Of a stretch of DNA of 64,000 nt, positions 54,842 to 64,000 are shown piece after piece. Under the pieces are notes generated by a model that did no database searches, had not been told where the DNA came from, and saw only the letters and a list, made by a program, of their open reading frames with translations. The position numbers and the translations under genes were made by a program. This DNA is from Coprinellus micaceus (lineage: Eukaryota; Basidiomycota; Agaricomycetes; Agaricales; Psathyrellaceae): contig OX596346.1 in the NCBI GenBank assembly GCA_951394405.1, positions 2,356,001 to 2,420,000 on the forward strand, read 5' to 3'. Numbering within the stretch: position 1 is the stretch's first letter; the number at the start of each line of letters is the position of its first letter.

Positions 54842-55981
54842 CTATCGCACGCGAAGTTGATTGACTACATACAGCGCCTTCCTTCCCGGAGCGGCTGTGA
54901 GTTCGAACCGGAATTTGACCTCTTTCCCATCCTCGTCAAGCGCACTGAACTCTTGGGTCGACTTGATTGCATTCCCAACCTCGCTTGATATATTGTAGGC
55001 GTCCTCCGCGTTGCTCGATGCGGTTACACCGGCAGTAACCGCCCCAACGATAGGATTCGTCCAGCCCTAGCAGATTCGATGGCCGTGTCAATTTCCAAAT
55101 CGCTCGACTGCGACTGATGAGCACATACTAGGGCGAATGGGTACTCCGCCACGCCATCGAGGATGATGCGAAAGGCAGCACCACCCGTAGCGCCTGTAAA
55201 CGCCGCGTCGCGGTTACACACCGTGAAGACCATGTTATCGTAAGGCTCAACATTCTTGGGGGGATCGTCATATCGACCGGAATTGAAGTACGCCGGAGGG
55301 TCGTGTACGATCAAGAACTGGGTCTTGTTCTGTATGACGCACTGCATCCATCTGAACTTGTCCTTGAGCTCGCTGGAGGGTTCTGGGACACCTTTGTTTT
55401 CGGCCTACGTCAAGACGCTTAGCATATCGAGCAGAGGCACGAGCAATTGAGTTGACGCGCACCTGCTCCGTCTTTTGACGATGGTACTGCAGGGGGGGCA
55501 TAGGCGTCTTGATGGCGTCCTCGACCAAACCATCGAACTTGAGTTCTGGCTCTTGCTTCGTGCCTTTGACTAGATATCTGGCCTGACCCAAAGACGAGCT
55601 CGTGAAGGTGATATAGGTCGGTGAGTTAGTGGTGGTCCATTGGTCTTCTTTGTTGTCCAAAGTTTGAACGTGAAGGGTGACCTGCAAAATGTTGAGCGTA
55701 ACACCCTACCCACGGGTTGTGAGAACTTTCCTCCTCTCCGTTCGGAATATCGTGAAACTCGAAGAGCCTCTGCTTCCCCGAAGTGACAGCCCCGAGGAGG
55801 AACTCCCGCTGCTTTGATCCCCCAGAAATATATCGACTAAAGAACCGGACTGTCGCATCGAATGGTGAAGCATTATCGACCAAGAGCAACCTGAACTGTC
55901 CCGCGGCGAGTCTTGTTCAGAGAGTGACGATGGCTGGGTAGAATACGGACATACTCTTCCTTGACTTTGTAAATCAGACAT
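54842..55981 (-). CDS. Five-exon beta-rich protein, unknown (actinoporin/lectin-like pattern possible)
   Basis: Exons are 55981-55955, 55895-55710, 55681-55463, 55404-55129 and 55066-54842. All junctions are phase 0, giving 310 residues. Visible blocks include LLLVDNASPFDATVRFFSRY, VTLHVQTLDNKEDQW, MQCVIQNKTQF, AYFNSGRYDDPPKNVEPYD, VFTVCNRDAAF, GATGGAAFRI, then EYPFALGWTNPIVGA across an intron. The order of a YF-SGR strand, a G-GG-AF strand and an FALxWTNP strand recalls the beta-sandwich of actinoporin or fruit-body-lectin-like proteins, but this is weak. No signal peptide is visible. Intron 2 would be only 28 nt; if it is not spliced, the frame is broken. Confidence 0.55.
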
Positions 55982-58715
55982 GGGATCTTGATTGGGAGAA
56001 ACCCAAGGGGAGTGAACGAGGCAAGGGGTTGCTTAGGAGGTCTTTCGGCTGACGAACTGATGTGGGGTTGGCTGCCGTTGGAGGTGCCCCTCGCCATAGA
56101 GTGTTTCGCGGGACCCCCTGGCACCTGGCACAGTCGGAAATACGAAATGTCTTTACTCCGGATCTTGGTCTTTCATCCTGGCACTTCCCTTGACTTCCCC
56201 CGGAGCGAAGTCAGAAATGAGGGGGTATACAGGACGCCAAGGCCCAGGACTTTGGCCACTCTCGGTCACATTATGTTGGTCATGTGTGGTTACGACATCC
56301 CGTGCAAGTGATTGCGCTCCGAATTGCGAAAAGCGCTTGAACGAATGGATAGATTCGATACGCTGTGGCGCAGTTGTCAACTTCTTTCCGGAAACGCTCG
56401 AACGGGGTGAAGCAACTCCGGTGATCTACTGCGGGTGAGCAGGGCAGCTTCCTGACCAACCAGGCAACAATTTACGAGTCGACCCCAGCCAAGGTGAACG
56501 ACATTGAGCGGCGTGTCTCGACCGGCACCCTACCAAATAGTCAAACAGGCTCATGTCTACGGTGAGCAACTAAGACGCTCTTCTATTCTCTGGCATAACT
56601 GGCTCTCCTCGGCATCGAAGGTAAACGTGCCAGTGTCTTTGCTAGCTCAAGGGTTTAATGCATCCATACATATCCCAACCTCCGCACAAAAAACGCGTCT
56701 ACCCATCGCCCGAACCGGTTAATGCAAGTGTAAACAGCGTCTGGAATGGCCTATCGAAGTTCGAAGGGTTCGCGGCCGGTACCGTCGCAGTTTGCGAGGG
56801 GGCATCTTGGTAAAGGACGATGAAAAGGTAGCGTGATCGGATTTGGAGATCACCGAGTCGCTCTCGCACGAAATAAAACCCAAATGCCGTGGCCAGAACT
56901 TGGGATGTCCACCCGAGTGGGAACGGTTAAACTGTCAAAACAGAGGTAGGAAACGTATCATAGGAGGTCGTTGCGAGCACCGCCAACCACTACCATTGCA
57001 AGCGAAATGATTTTGTGGAGGTGGTGCACATTCAGAAGAGCATGTATTTGGCATTGTGAAGACTGCGGATTGTATACTGACATTTGAGTGTGTCGTCCAG
57101 GCGCTCCAAAGATGGCTTTGGAATGCAGACTTATGTCATGACAGTGAGGATGGAAGTTGTCCGGGAAGGCACCTCACCCAGAAATGAGAAAAATCGCTGT
57201 CCCCCTGACCTGCCCAGTTATTCTGAGGAGCTTCTAGAACAAGGGGGTTTTTTTTTTTCGCCAGAGGGGGTGTCACCTGGTACTATGCACGATGCACGAC
57301 GGCAAGCATTCTAACTGGAGGATAAGGTCACCAACGAATCGCTGCGGTGTAAGTCCCAGCTTCCGATTCTATATTAGAAGGAGAAAGAGTGAACCAGCGG
57401 AGAGAAATGCTCGGGCTCGAACTGAGCCTCAGTAGTTAATCATAAAATGTTCAGCCATCTTCTGCTACTGCACCAATTTTGTCCTGCGAGGTCCAAAAAT
57501 AGGCTGAAACGCGATACTGCCCAATAAACTTTACAGGACGATTATAACCGTGATAGACGCTCAGCCCTCAGCCCTCAGCCCTCAGGACTGAACGAGCCGA
57601 GGAAATGAAACTGAGCAAAAGGTGTGAACCTCAGCTGCGATCCCAGAAGATAATAGTCACAAGGCCAGTTTGAGCCCCGTTTTCGCAACTACACGGTATG
57701 GCTCGAAAAGCAGCTGGCGGGTTCGGGCGTAGTATCAAATTGAGTTATCCAAGCGCGAGTCATTTAGCAAGTCCAGGCACGTTGGGAAAACTCTTCCAGA
57801 ACACAAGATGGACAGGCCCAATTGACCTTCTGACCCGTTTCGACAAGCGAACGTGGGGATCGTGTCGTCTATATCGAGCCCCATCTACATGCTACTCCAA
57901 GCCAAGAGCCGAATTCGTCGCCACTTGTTCGAGTTCCCGCAAACATCGTTATTTCACCTTCAGAACGGAGAATGTCGCAACAGTTTTCGAAGAATGGTGA
58001 ATCAGCTGAACCAACAGCGCATTCAGCATAGTATCGAGACTCTCCCCGAGTCTTCCGGACGCTACCTGTGGTGCCCAACGACACTGCCTTCCGTCGCCGA
58101 GGGTTGAAGTGCGCTGCGGGACCCCACAGCGGCTCCGACTAATATCAAACAGAGGCTGCTGCAGGAAACGATGACTTTGGTACACTCTCGTTTAAGCCGC
58201 AACAAGAGCGGGCTAAATCGCGCCGGACACCCAGATTGATGTGGCTCGAAAAAGCCTGCAGATGTCCCATAGTGGGTCGGGAACAAAGGGGGTTCTTACT
58301 ATCACTAGAAGCACTTCGGAAGCACGAAACATTGTCCAGCTGACAACTCGGGAGCCATCAAAGCACCCCAAAATAAGAGTGCTCCAACTCGAGACCCGGG
58401 GGGTACCATCCTAGTCACCGTTCCCGAAATTAAATCGCCAAGGGAAGTCAGAGGACCCGGGGAAAGATAACGTCCTGTCGCCATAGATGGAAGGTGACAG
58501 AACTGTGGCCAGATGCTCTAGATAAGCGCTGAGAGGCCCCAAGTCACGTTCAAGGTCTGAAAGTCCATAAAGGCTGGAGGAAAATGACGGATGATCCCCA
58601 GCAATCGCACTCACCTCTCTAACTCAGCCTTCCATAGCAACTTGGTTAGTCGTCTACCAATCGCAAATTTGACAAACTGCTGACCAGTGTTTTTCTTCGG
58701 CATAGATTCATCGCG
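55982..58715. other. Mostly non-coding, one gene fragment
   Basis: There are 2.7 kb with short frames. They contain the fragment at 56504-56722, a run of T at ~57247-57259, and a tandem CAGCCCT repeat at ~57561-57584. No complete gene is seen. Confidence 0.4.
56504..56722 (+). pseudogene. Fragment related to the gene at 62279
   Basis: A segment reading VNVPVSLLAQGFNASIHIPTSAQ matches RVLVSNEAAFNASIHIVTSAN encoded on the minus strand near 62600. It is preceded by an intron-like GTGAGC...AAG and by a short upstream coding-like stretch (from ~56440). No full protein can be assembled. Confidence 0.45.
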
Positions 58716-59033
58716 ATGCCTACTTCCAAAGGAACTATCGTCTCCCTCAACGGCTCCAAGTTCGTCGCCACCTTCATCATCGATGAGATCCAGTACATCT
58801 ATTCCGGTAACGTCAACCCCAACCCCGGCCCTTTCAAGGTCAACAACGCCGTCTTGACCTACAGCGACACCTCCGACTTGACCACCACCCGCTCATACAC
58901 TGGCCAGGTCGGCATCAGCAAGGTCAAGCTCACCCTTAAGAATTCGGTCACCATCACTGGCGACCTTCCCGACAACAACCAGGTTGACCCCGCCAGCACC
59001 GTCGACGGGTCCGGCACCTGGACCACCGCCTAA
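58716..59033 (+). CDS. Small beta-rich protein, family member 3
   Basis: This is a single-exon 105-residue protein starting at the ATG 58716. Thr, Ser, Val and Asn are abundant and no Cys is present. The alternating pattern suggests an all-beta fold. Codon use is strongly C-ending, cleaner than in members 1 and 2, which suggests an active, well expressed gene. The 20 bp before the ATG contain no upstream ATG. No signal peptide is visible. Function unknown; family members elsewhere are not something I can name. Confidence 0.7.
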   Translation: MPTSKGTIVSLNGSKFVATFIIDEIQYIYSGNVNPNPGPFKVNNAVLTYSDTSDLTTTRSYTGQVGISKVKLTLKNSVTITGDLPDNNQVDPASTVDGSGTWTTA

Positions 59034-62000
59034 TTGTGAGTGCTTCTGTTGTCCGACTACCTTTAGCGTTTCTAACCCGGCTGGGACTCCAGAACTCAAC
59101 GTCTGAATACCATGCGCGCTACGTTCCTCATTTAGTACACGGCCCCATCTGTACGAATCGTAGCATGGACTCTACCTTGTGAAATCAAATGTACCATTAT
59201 CGTGTTCCACCAGACCTTTCCAGCTTGACTTGTGACCTTGGACCCCGGGTTGCTGCAACGTTACCTGGTGGGGCAAGTAAGTAATTTGAATGTGAGAACG
59301 TAGGTGAGGTGATCGTATTGCGAGAGGCCGGTAAGCATCGGAAGGATGGACTTCTGAGCGAAGCCAATTCAATTGATCGACACCAGAATGCATCAAACCA
59401 TGAAATGAGTTTGCTTGCCTTACATAGTTCTCCGCCTTCCAACATCCAAACGCTGGTGAACGCTTAGCCTCAGGGCTGCCGGAGCCGCTATTCGCACCCT
59501 TGGGAGCCAGCGATGACTCTCAACGCACAGTAGCGGGCGATGTAGTTAGGTCAATGCCTCCAGGCCTGAGATGGACGAGCAAAATTACCTTGCGCAAGGG
59601 TCTGAAGTTTCCATACGAGTCAATACTGTCCACCTGGAAGGCCCTTACCAGTATCGGCAGTTGAGGATGCAACATTTTTGAGGGGCTTAAGTTCGGTCAG
59701 CGATTTGCTGTTTCAAATCGAGCAGAAAGCACGGCTTACCTCGGTCTGTTGAATTCCCAAACACTCTTCGAGGAGAGACGCAAGACCAGCCAAGGGAGGC
59801 GGCACCCAAAGCACTGCCAGGGCGTAGTCAGACATACCCGATGTAGACGCCAGCACACTGAATCAGCGACGCCTCTTGCCCTCAACGCTATACCGAGGCG
59901 CTCAGCCGCTAGCTCCCCAGCCTTACCAGCGAGCGTGCCCAGGTGGTCTACTCTGGACTAGTCCAACGAACATAAGGGTGTAACGCGCGAAGGCAATTCA
60001 AAAGGGAACGACGAAGAGAAATCTCCCGTTGTCACACGAGTACGAGTGCTACAAGGACTAACAAACGAACCCACAGAACATCACCAATAACGTGCGTGAA
60101 CCTGCACTGTAAGGAGAGAGAAATAGCGGAAGCAGTCCGAATATCGAATCGAGGCTATTGCGAGGGTCTTGAGCCGCGAGAACAATTAGTCCACCAGGGG
60201 GAAGGAGCTGTCGGCTAGAGCTCCTGCACGGTCGAAAAACGCCTGGGGTCTGGAATTAAGTGGACATCGTACAGGGTGAAAAGAAGAAAGCGTGGCGCAC
60301 TCTCGACCTCAATGGGCTACATGTTCTCTTGCTGATGGTGGAGCGATGTATTGTGGCCGAGTTCCACAAGTGCCGGAGCTGCGGCAACTGGGAAGCAAGA
60401 AAACGGCCAGGAAAGTTGTACCGTAGCTGATGCTAAGCGCCAATAGCTCGGTCCGTAAGAACGATGGCAACGTGCTTGCGACCTGCCTACAGCAGCGACA
60501 CCGCCCATTTGGCCTATCATGACGTTACTAGCCGGCGTGGAGTCTGTTCAGCGGCGGCGGATGATGGATGGAGGCACCCAACACTCCCAATCCGCTGAAA
60601 GGAATGTGTCTCATCGCTGGGGGTTCGGCCGCTGCATCTTCTGGGGATGTGCCTTTATTGGAAGGGCTGGGGAGCTGTCAGCGCCTTTCTTCTGCCCAGG
60701 TGGCGATGCGCACGTTGCGACTGAGAAGGCCTGGAAGGTGGGAGGGGGAGAGACCGTCCTGGAAAGGTGGCGGAGCGGCCGTAGCTTGAACTGGGCAGGA
60801 GGTCCCGGGGTATGTCGGACGCGAGGGAAAGCACCGGACCAGGGCGGCGTTGGTATCGGTTAAGAAGTGGGAGCCAGCATGACGATTCCGCGGGGGAACA
60901 GCTTAGCGCCCCACAGTCCCCCGTGTCGTAGTCCTCACATTCTTTAGAACCCCCCAACTCACGTCGGCAGTGCATGATCGCACTTGGGGACCCTCTGCAA
61001 TCGTCCTGGTAAATGAACGCTCGACACGGACTTTGCGGAGGCTCCGAAAGGGCCAGAGTTGAAGTGGTGTAGCGCTAGTCGAGATGATGGTGGAGGAGAG
61101 AGGGAAGCCGTGGCCGCGATGGCGGAGTTAATCCAACGATCAGACGATCCGCGGAGTTTGAACTGGCATGCTCTTAGGCGCCGGCAGCCGTCGAAGCAGC
61201 CCAACTTCTGGCGGAACAAGGGAAAGTCGTGGTTGGTCAGAAGTCTGACCTAACATAGGGCTTGCGATATAGCTACTGGTGTTGGGATCAACGCGACGAG
61301 CCGTGTCCGGAGAGACAATAAACCCCAAGGAACTCCCATTTCAGAGCCGTCGATCCAAGATGTCCGAATGTGCACCCTACAGCATGCATTAGATCTTCTT
61401 TGACCCTTGTGGGGGACCTGAAACAATTCCTGATGCGAGAGGTGGGACCCTAATCCTTGACAGAAGGCACACCGGCACGACCGAGGAGACGCAGAACCTC
61501 TCCTGTTGCGCTAATTAGATTGAATTATATCGTCGCTCTCGGTGGACGGGATGTCATATACATGGTGACACGGCCATCAAGTTGGTGATAAACTACTGAA
61601 GGAGACTGCAGAGGGCTGTCCCCGTCGCTTTTTATCACCTCGATATCTGTGTGCGGCGATCTTCCCTGTGTGCGATGTCCAGCGGCTCCGCTTTCGTCCG
61701 TACCACGACCTGAAGATTAACACAGGGTGCAGGAGATCCCTCGCAACGGGCCTCCAGTCACGGTACGATGTGTGTGGTTGCATGCGCCCCTCTTGTTGAT
61801 CATGTTCGACGGTAGGAATGCCGCCGACAAAGGTTTGCAAAGGAGTTCCGGGGTATCCACAAGGTTGGTGGATAAGGCGCTTCTCTTCTATTTCAACACT
61901 CCGGGGTATGCTAAAGGTTAAAGATATCGATGGTGTTTGGACACTCTGTTTCGTGAGCAGTCCTTTACTCGTCAACACTGTGATTCCGTCAGCAAAGCCC

Positions 62001-62278
62001 GCTACGGACACGCACGCCAATTTGGCAATCAAAGGTATCAGTTCTATCTAAGTATGTATAAGGTGACCCCAGTGCGGACAGTGGACCACGTTGATTTCAA
62101 TTCGTCGGATTGGGATCCAGCCGGGTCCGCGCTACAGAATGGATATAAGAAATAGGTAATCTGGGCATGCTGGAGGTGTTCTTAATGCACTATCATGACC
62201 ACCTACTAACTTCAATTCACAACCACAATCGGCGAGAGCACGCAGGGATGTACGTTCAGAGCGGCTGGCAGAACCAAG
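59034..62278. other. No gene recognised
   Basis: There are 3.2 kb with only short frames on both strands. I see no splice-joinable coding series, tRNA or repeat array. Confidence 0.4.
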
Positions 62279-62990
62279 CTATTTAATCTCCACCAAACTG
62301 ATCTTGGGAGCGAGTTCGCTGCCAGAAACCATGAAATATGCCACTTGGTCGGAATTGAGATCGAATGTAAGCTCGTCATTCGTGGTCGCCTTCGCTGCGA
62401 TGGGCGTCTTGACGCGGATGCGAAACTGTGCATGTCGGTGGTAAGCCTCAGGGGGAAGAGCAAAGTAGGAGATACAAACCACGGTACCAGTGGTGAACCC
62501 TTCCACCTTCGAGATATCATTTCGAACACCCTTCGCACCGGCATTGACTGGATCGGGCAACGCGTAGACAAGGTTCGCAGATGTTACGATATGTATCGAT
62601 GCATTGAACGCAGCCTCATTACTAACGAGAACGCGTTTACCCTCAATATGGAGGAAGAGTCAGGGATACCAAGGAACAATCGAATATCAGACTGACGCAC
62701 CGTGGACATTGTTGCGGCTGGCAGTACTATCATTGATCACCACCTCGGTTTGATCAGACGTTCGGTTTCCCTGCCAAAACTCCGCCAAGCCGACAAACCG
62801 ACCTCCGGTTTCAACACCTTCTCCTCCTCTCGTGAGGCTCAAATTTTGGAATTGAGCTCGGTTAGGTGACCACACAAATTCCCGAAAAGAATGAGGCCAA
62901 ACGGTGAGGTTTGGGTGTCCAAACCGAACCTCTGATTCAAACCGAGGTGCTGATCGCCGATAGTAGTCTGCGACTGAGTTGTATTTGAGA
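62279..62990 (-). CDS. Partial multi-exon gene, unknown
   Basis: The C-terminal exon (about 62280-62655) reads RVLVSNEAAFNASIHIVTSAN, LVYALPDPVNAG and ISYFALPPEAYHRHAQFRI and ends TAG at 62281-62279. The exon upstream (about 62700-62990) reads YNSVADYYRRSAPRFESEV, FGHPNLTVWPHSFREFVW and GLAEFWQGN. The join needs a donor near 62690-62700 and an acceptor at ~62657; the canonical GTGCGT donor does not preserve the frame, a GTCTGA just downstream does. I could not find the N-terminus, so the gene is partial or decayed. The fold looks beta-rich. Function unknown. Confidence 0.5.
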
Positions 62991-64000
62991 GGTGAGCACG
63001 ACTGTTTACCTAAAACGGTTCACCCTGGCCCGGTGCTGAATGTGGTCGCTCCTAGGCCGGTATTTCGAGCTCCGACGATGTCACTTCAACCACAACCATC
63101 GCCACCTCTGTCGTCCCCAACTTCCTCGCGCATTCCCCGGATGTCCGTCGGCCAGCGACGTCGTCTGCAGCGCACTCCAATCGTAACAACAGGACACTCC
63201 TCGCTCTGGGTGTTGCCTCGGGCCGGCCAAGCTTCAAGTTATACCAGTTCACCTAGATGGCTGGGATAGTCGTATGTGATGCAGCGCCCGAAGTACGCCA
63301 TTTGGGTGACAAGAGGCGTCGGTCCGAGCGAGGTTAAGGGGCAAGGGAGATTGACATCGATGCACGAGAAGAAGGGCACACGCCAGCATCAGTGAAAGGA
63401 ACGAGAGTGCGTGACGGGAATGGTGAATACGGCCTACCGGCAGGTGCGAAAACGCCGTCGGGCGAGAGGAGGAAGAAAGGGAAGGAAGTCGACGGCCAAG
63501 GGAGCAAAGGTGCGACCGTGCCGCAGAGCATGGGGTAAGTGTGCATGTGCTTACTGATTCTTCGTGGTTCAGGGCCCCAGTGGGAGTTGGCGAAGGCAGA
63601 CGGGTTCAGTGCAGCTAGGCTGAGTTCAGGCACCGGGAGGTGTGGAGGAGAACCGGGAGCCGGAGGCCCCGGCGTTGTTGCGCCTGACAACGGCTATCGA
63701 TCAGGTGGCAGGTCAGTGGAACGAGTCGTATACCTTGGAATCGATTGCTAACATTTCCATTATTCGGCTTCTAGTCCTCTTTGGATTCACAAGATAACTC
63801 GAGCGGTCCCACTCTGAGCAGGCCTACAGCCCTTGACCAGCCGCCCCTCCACGGATAATACCCCCACCAAATGCTGATTGTCCATTACGCAAACCGCAAC
63901 TCGGTATTCAATCGGCATTGTTGAGGTTGCTCTGGCTATCATCGCTGTCGTCGTGCACGGCGCCAAGGCTCTCTCCACGTCAATTAAGTCTCGGGTGACG
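62991..64000. other. No gene recognised at the window end
   Basis: There are short frames only on both strands. The 5' part of the partial gene at 62279-62990 may lie here but could not be followed. Confidence 0.35.

Noticed and set aside
57541..57600. CAGCCCT tandem repeat as a telomere-like array
   Set aside because: Only about three to four copies; not a fungal telomere unit.
60519..61253. GC-rich open frames on both strands
   Set aside because: No motif, no splice-joinable partner and similar lengths on both strands, as expected by chance.

Overview
The window looks like a stretch of a filamentous basidiomycete (Agaricomycetes-type) nuclear genome. The reasons are dense short spliceosomal introns (mostly 47-65 nt) with GT(G/A)(A/C)GT donors, fungal housekeeping genes with normal multi-exon structures, an F-box/leucine-rich gene family, and transposon families typical of Agaricomycetes (Copia, a CCHC/endonuclease LINE, a CACTA/Plavaka-like Tnp2 element). 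The exact lineage cannot be fixed from the sequence alone.

Region 1 (1-23,000) is a transposon graveyard. From left to right it holds: the acidic tail of an unknown ORF; a rearranged Ty1/Copia element whose 5' LTR and primer-binding site are inverted and whose reverse transcriptase is split by an insertion carrying a tRNA-like gene; a LINE truncated inside its reverse transcriptase; a TIR element built from TTGGACTCCAATTGG-type words; a large CACTA/Plavaka-like Tnp2 transposase gene broken by a ~1.3 kb insertion, with two unknown neighbouring genes; a Ulp1-type protease plus zinc-finger gene pair; and an ~800 bp foldback element.

Region 2 (23,000-45,900) is a housekeeping block, interrupted from ~28.6 to 35.4 kb by an unresolved helical protein, an F-box gene and non-coding DNA. 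Its genes are prephenate dehydrogenase (TYR1), the Nem1-Spo7 phosphatase subunit SPO7, a Ser/Pro-rich protein, mitochondrial adrenodoxin-type ferredoxin (YAH1), a hotdog thioesterase, a TIGR04076-like small protein, a divergent pair of ribosomal protein genes (uS8/RPS22 and eS17/RPS17), CTP-dependent diacylglycerol kinase (DGK1), and ETF-ubiquinone oxidoreductase (CIR2). SPO7 and DGK1 act on opposite sides of the phosphatidate/diacylglycerol balance. YAH1 and CIR2 are both mitochondrial Fe-S proteins. Exon models were joined by hand; all of those described as complete keep one open frame.

Region 3 (46,000-64,000) is accessory. It holds two paralogous F-box-like genes with the same exon architecture, a conserved small basidiomycete protein, and a cluster of small beta-rich proteins of unknown function (53.7-59.0 kb) beside a five-exon gene, a partial gene and a related fragment. 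Most of 56-64 kb is non-coding or degenerate.

The most unusual features are: the ~950 nt SPO7 intron, which contains three internal AG|GT junctions at ~250 nt spacing inside divergent tandem repeats (candidate recursive splicing); the inverted Copia LTR/PBS; the tRNA-like insertion; and a predicted 28 nt intron in the accessory cluster.
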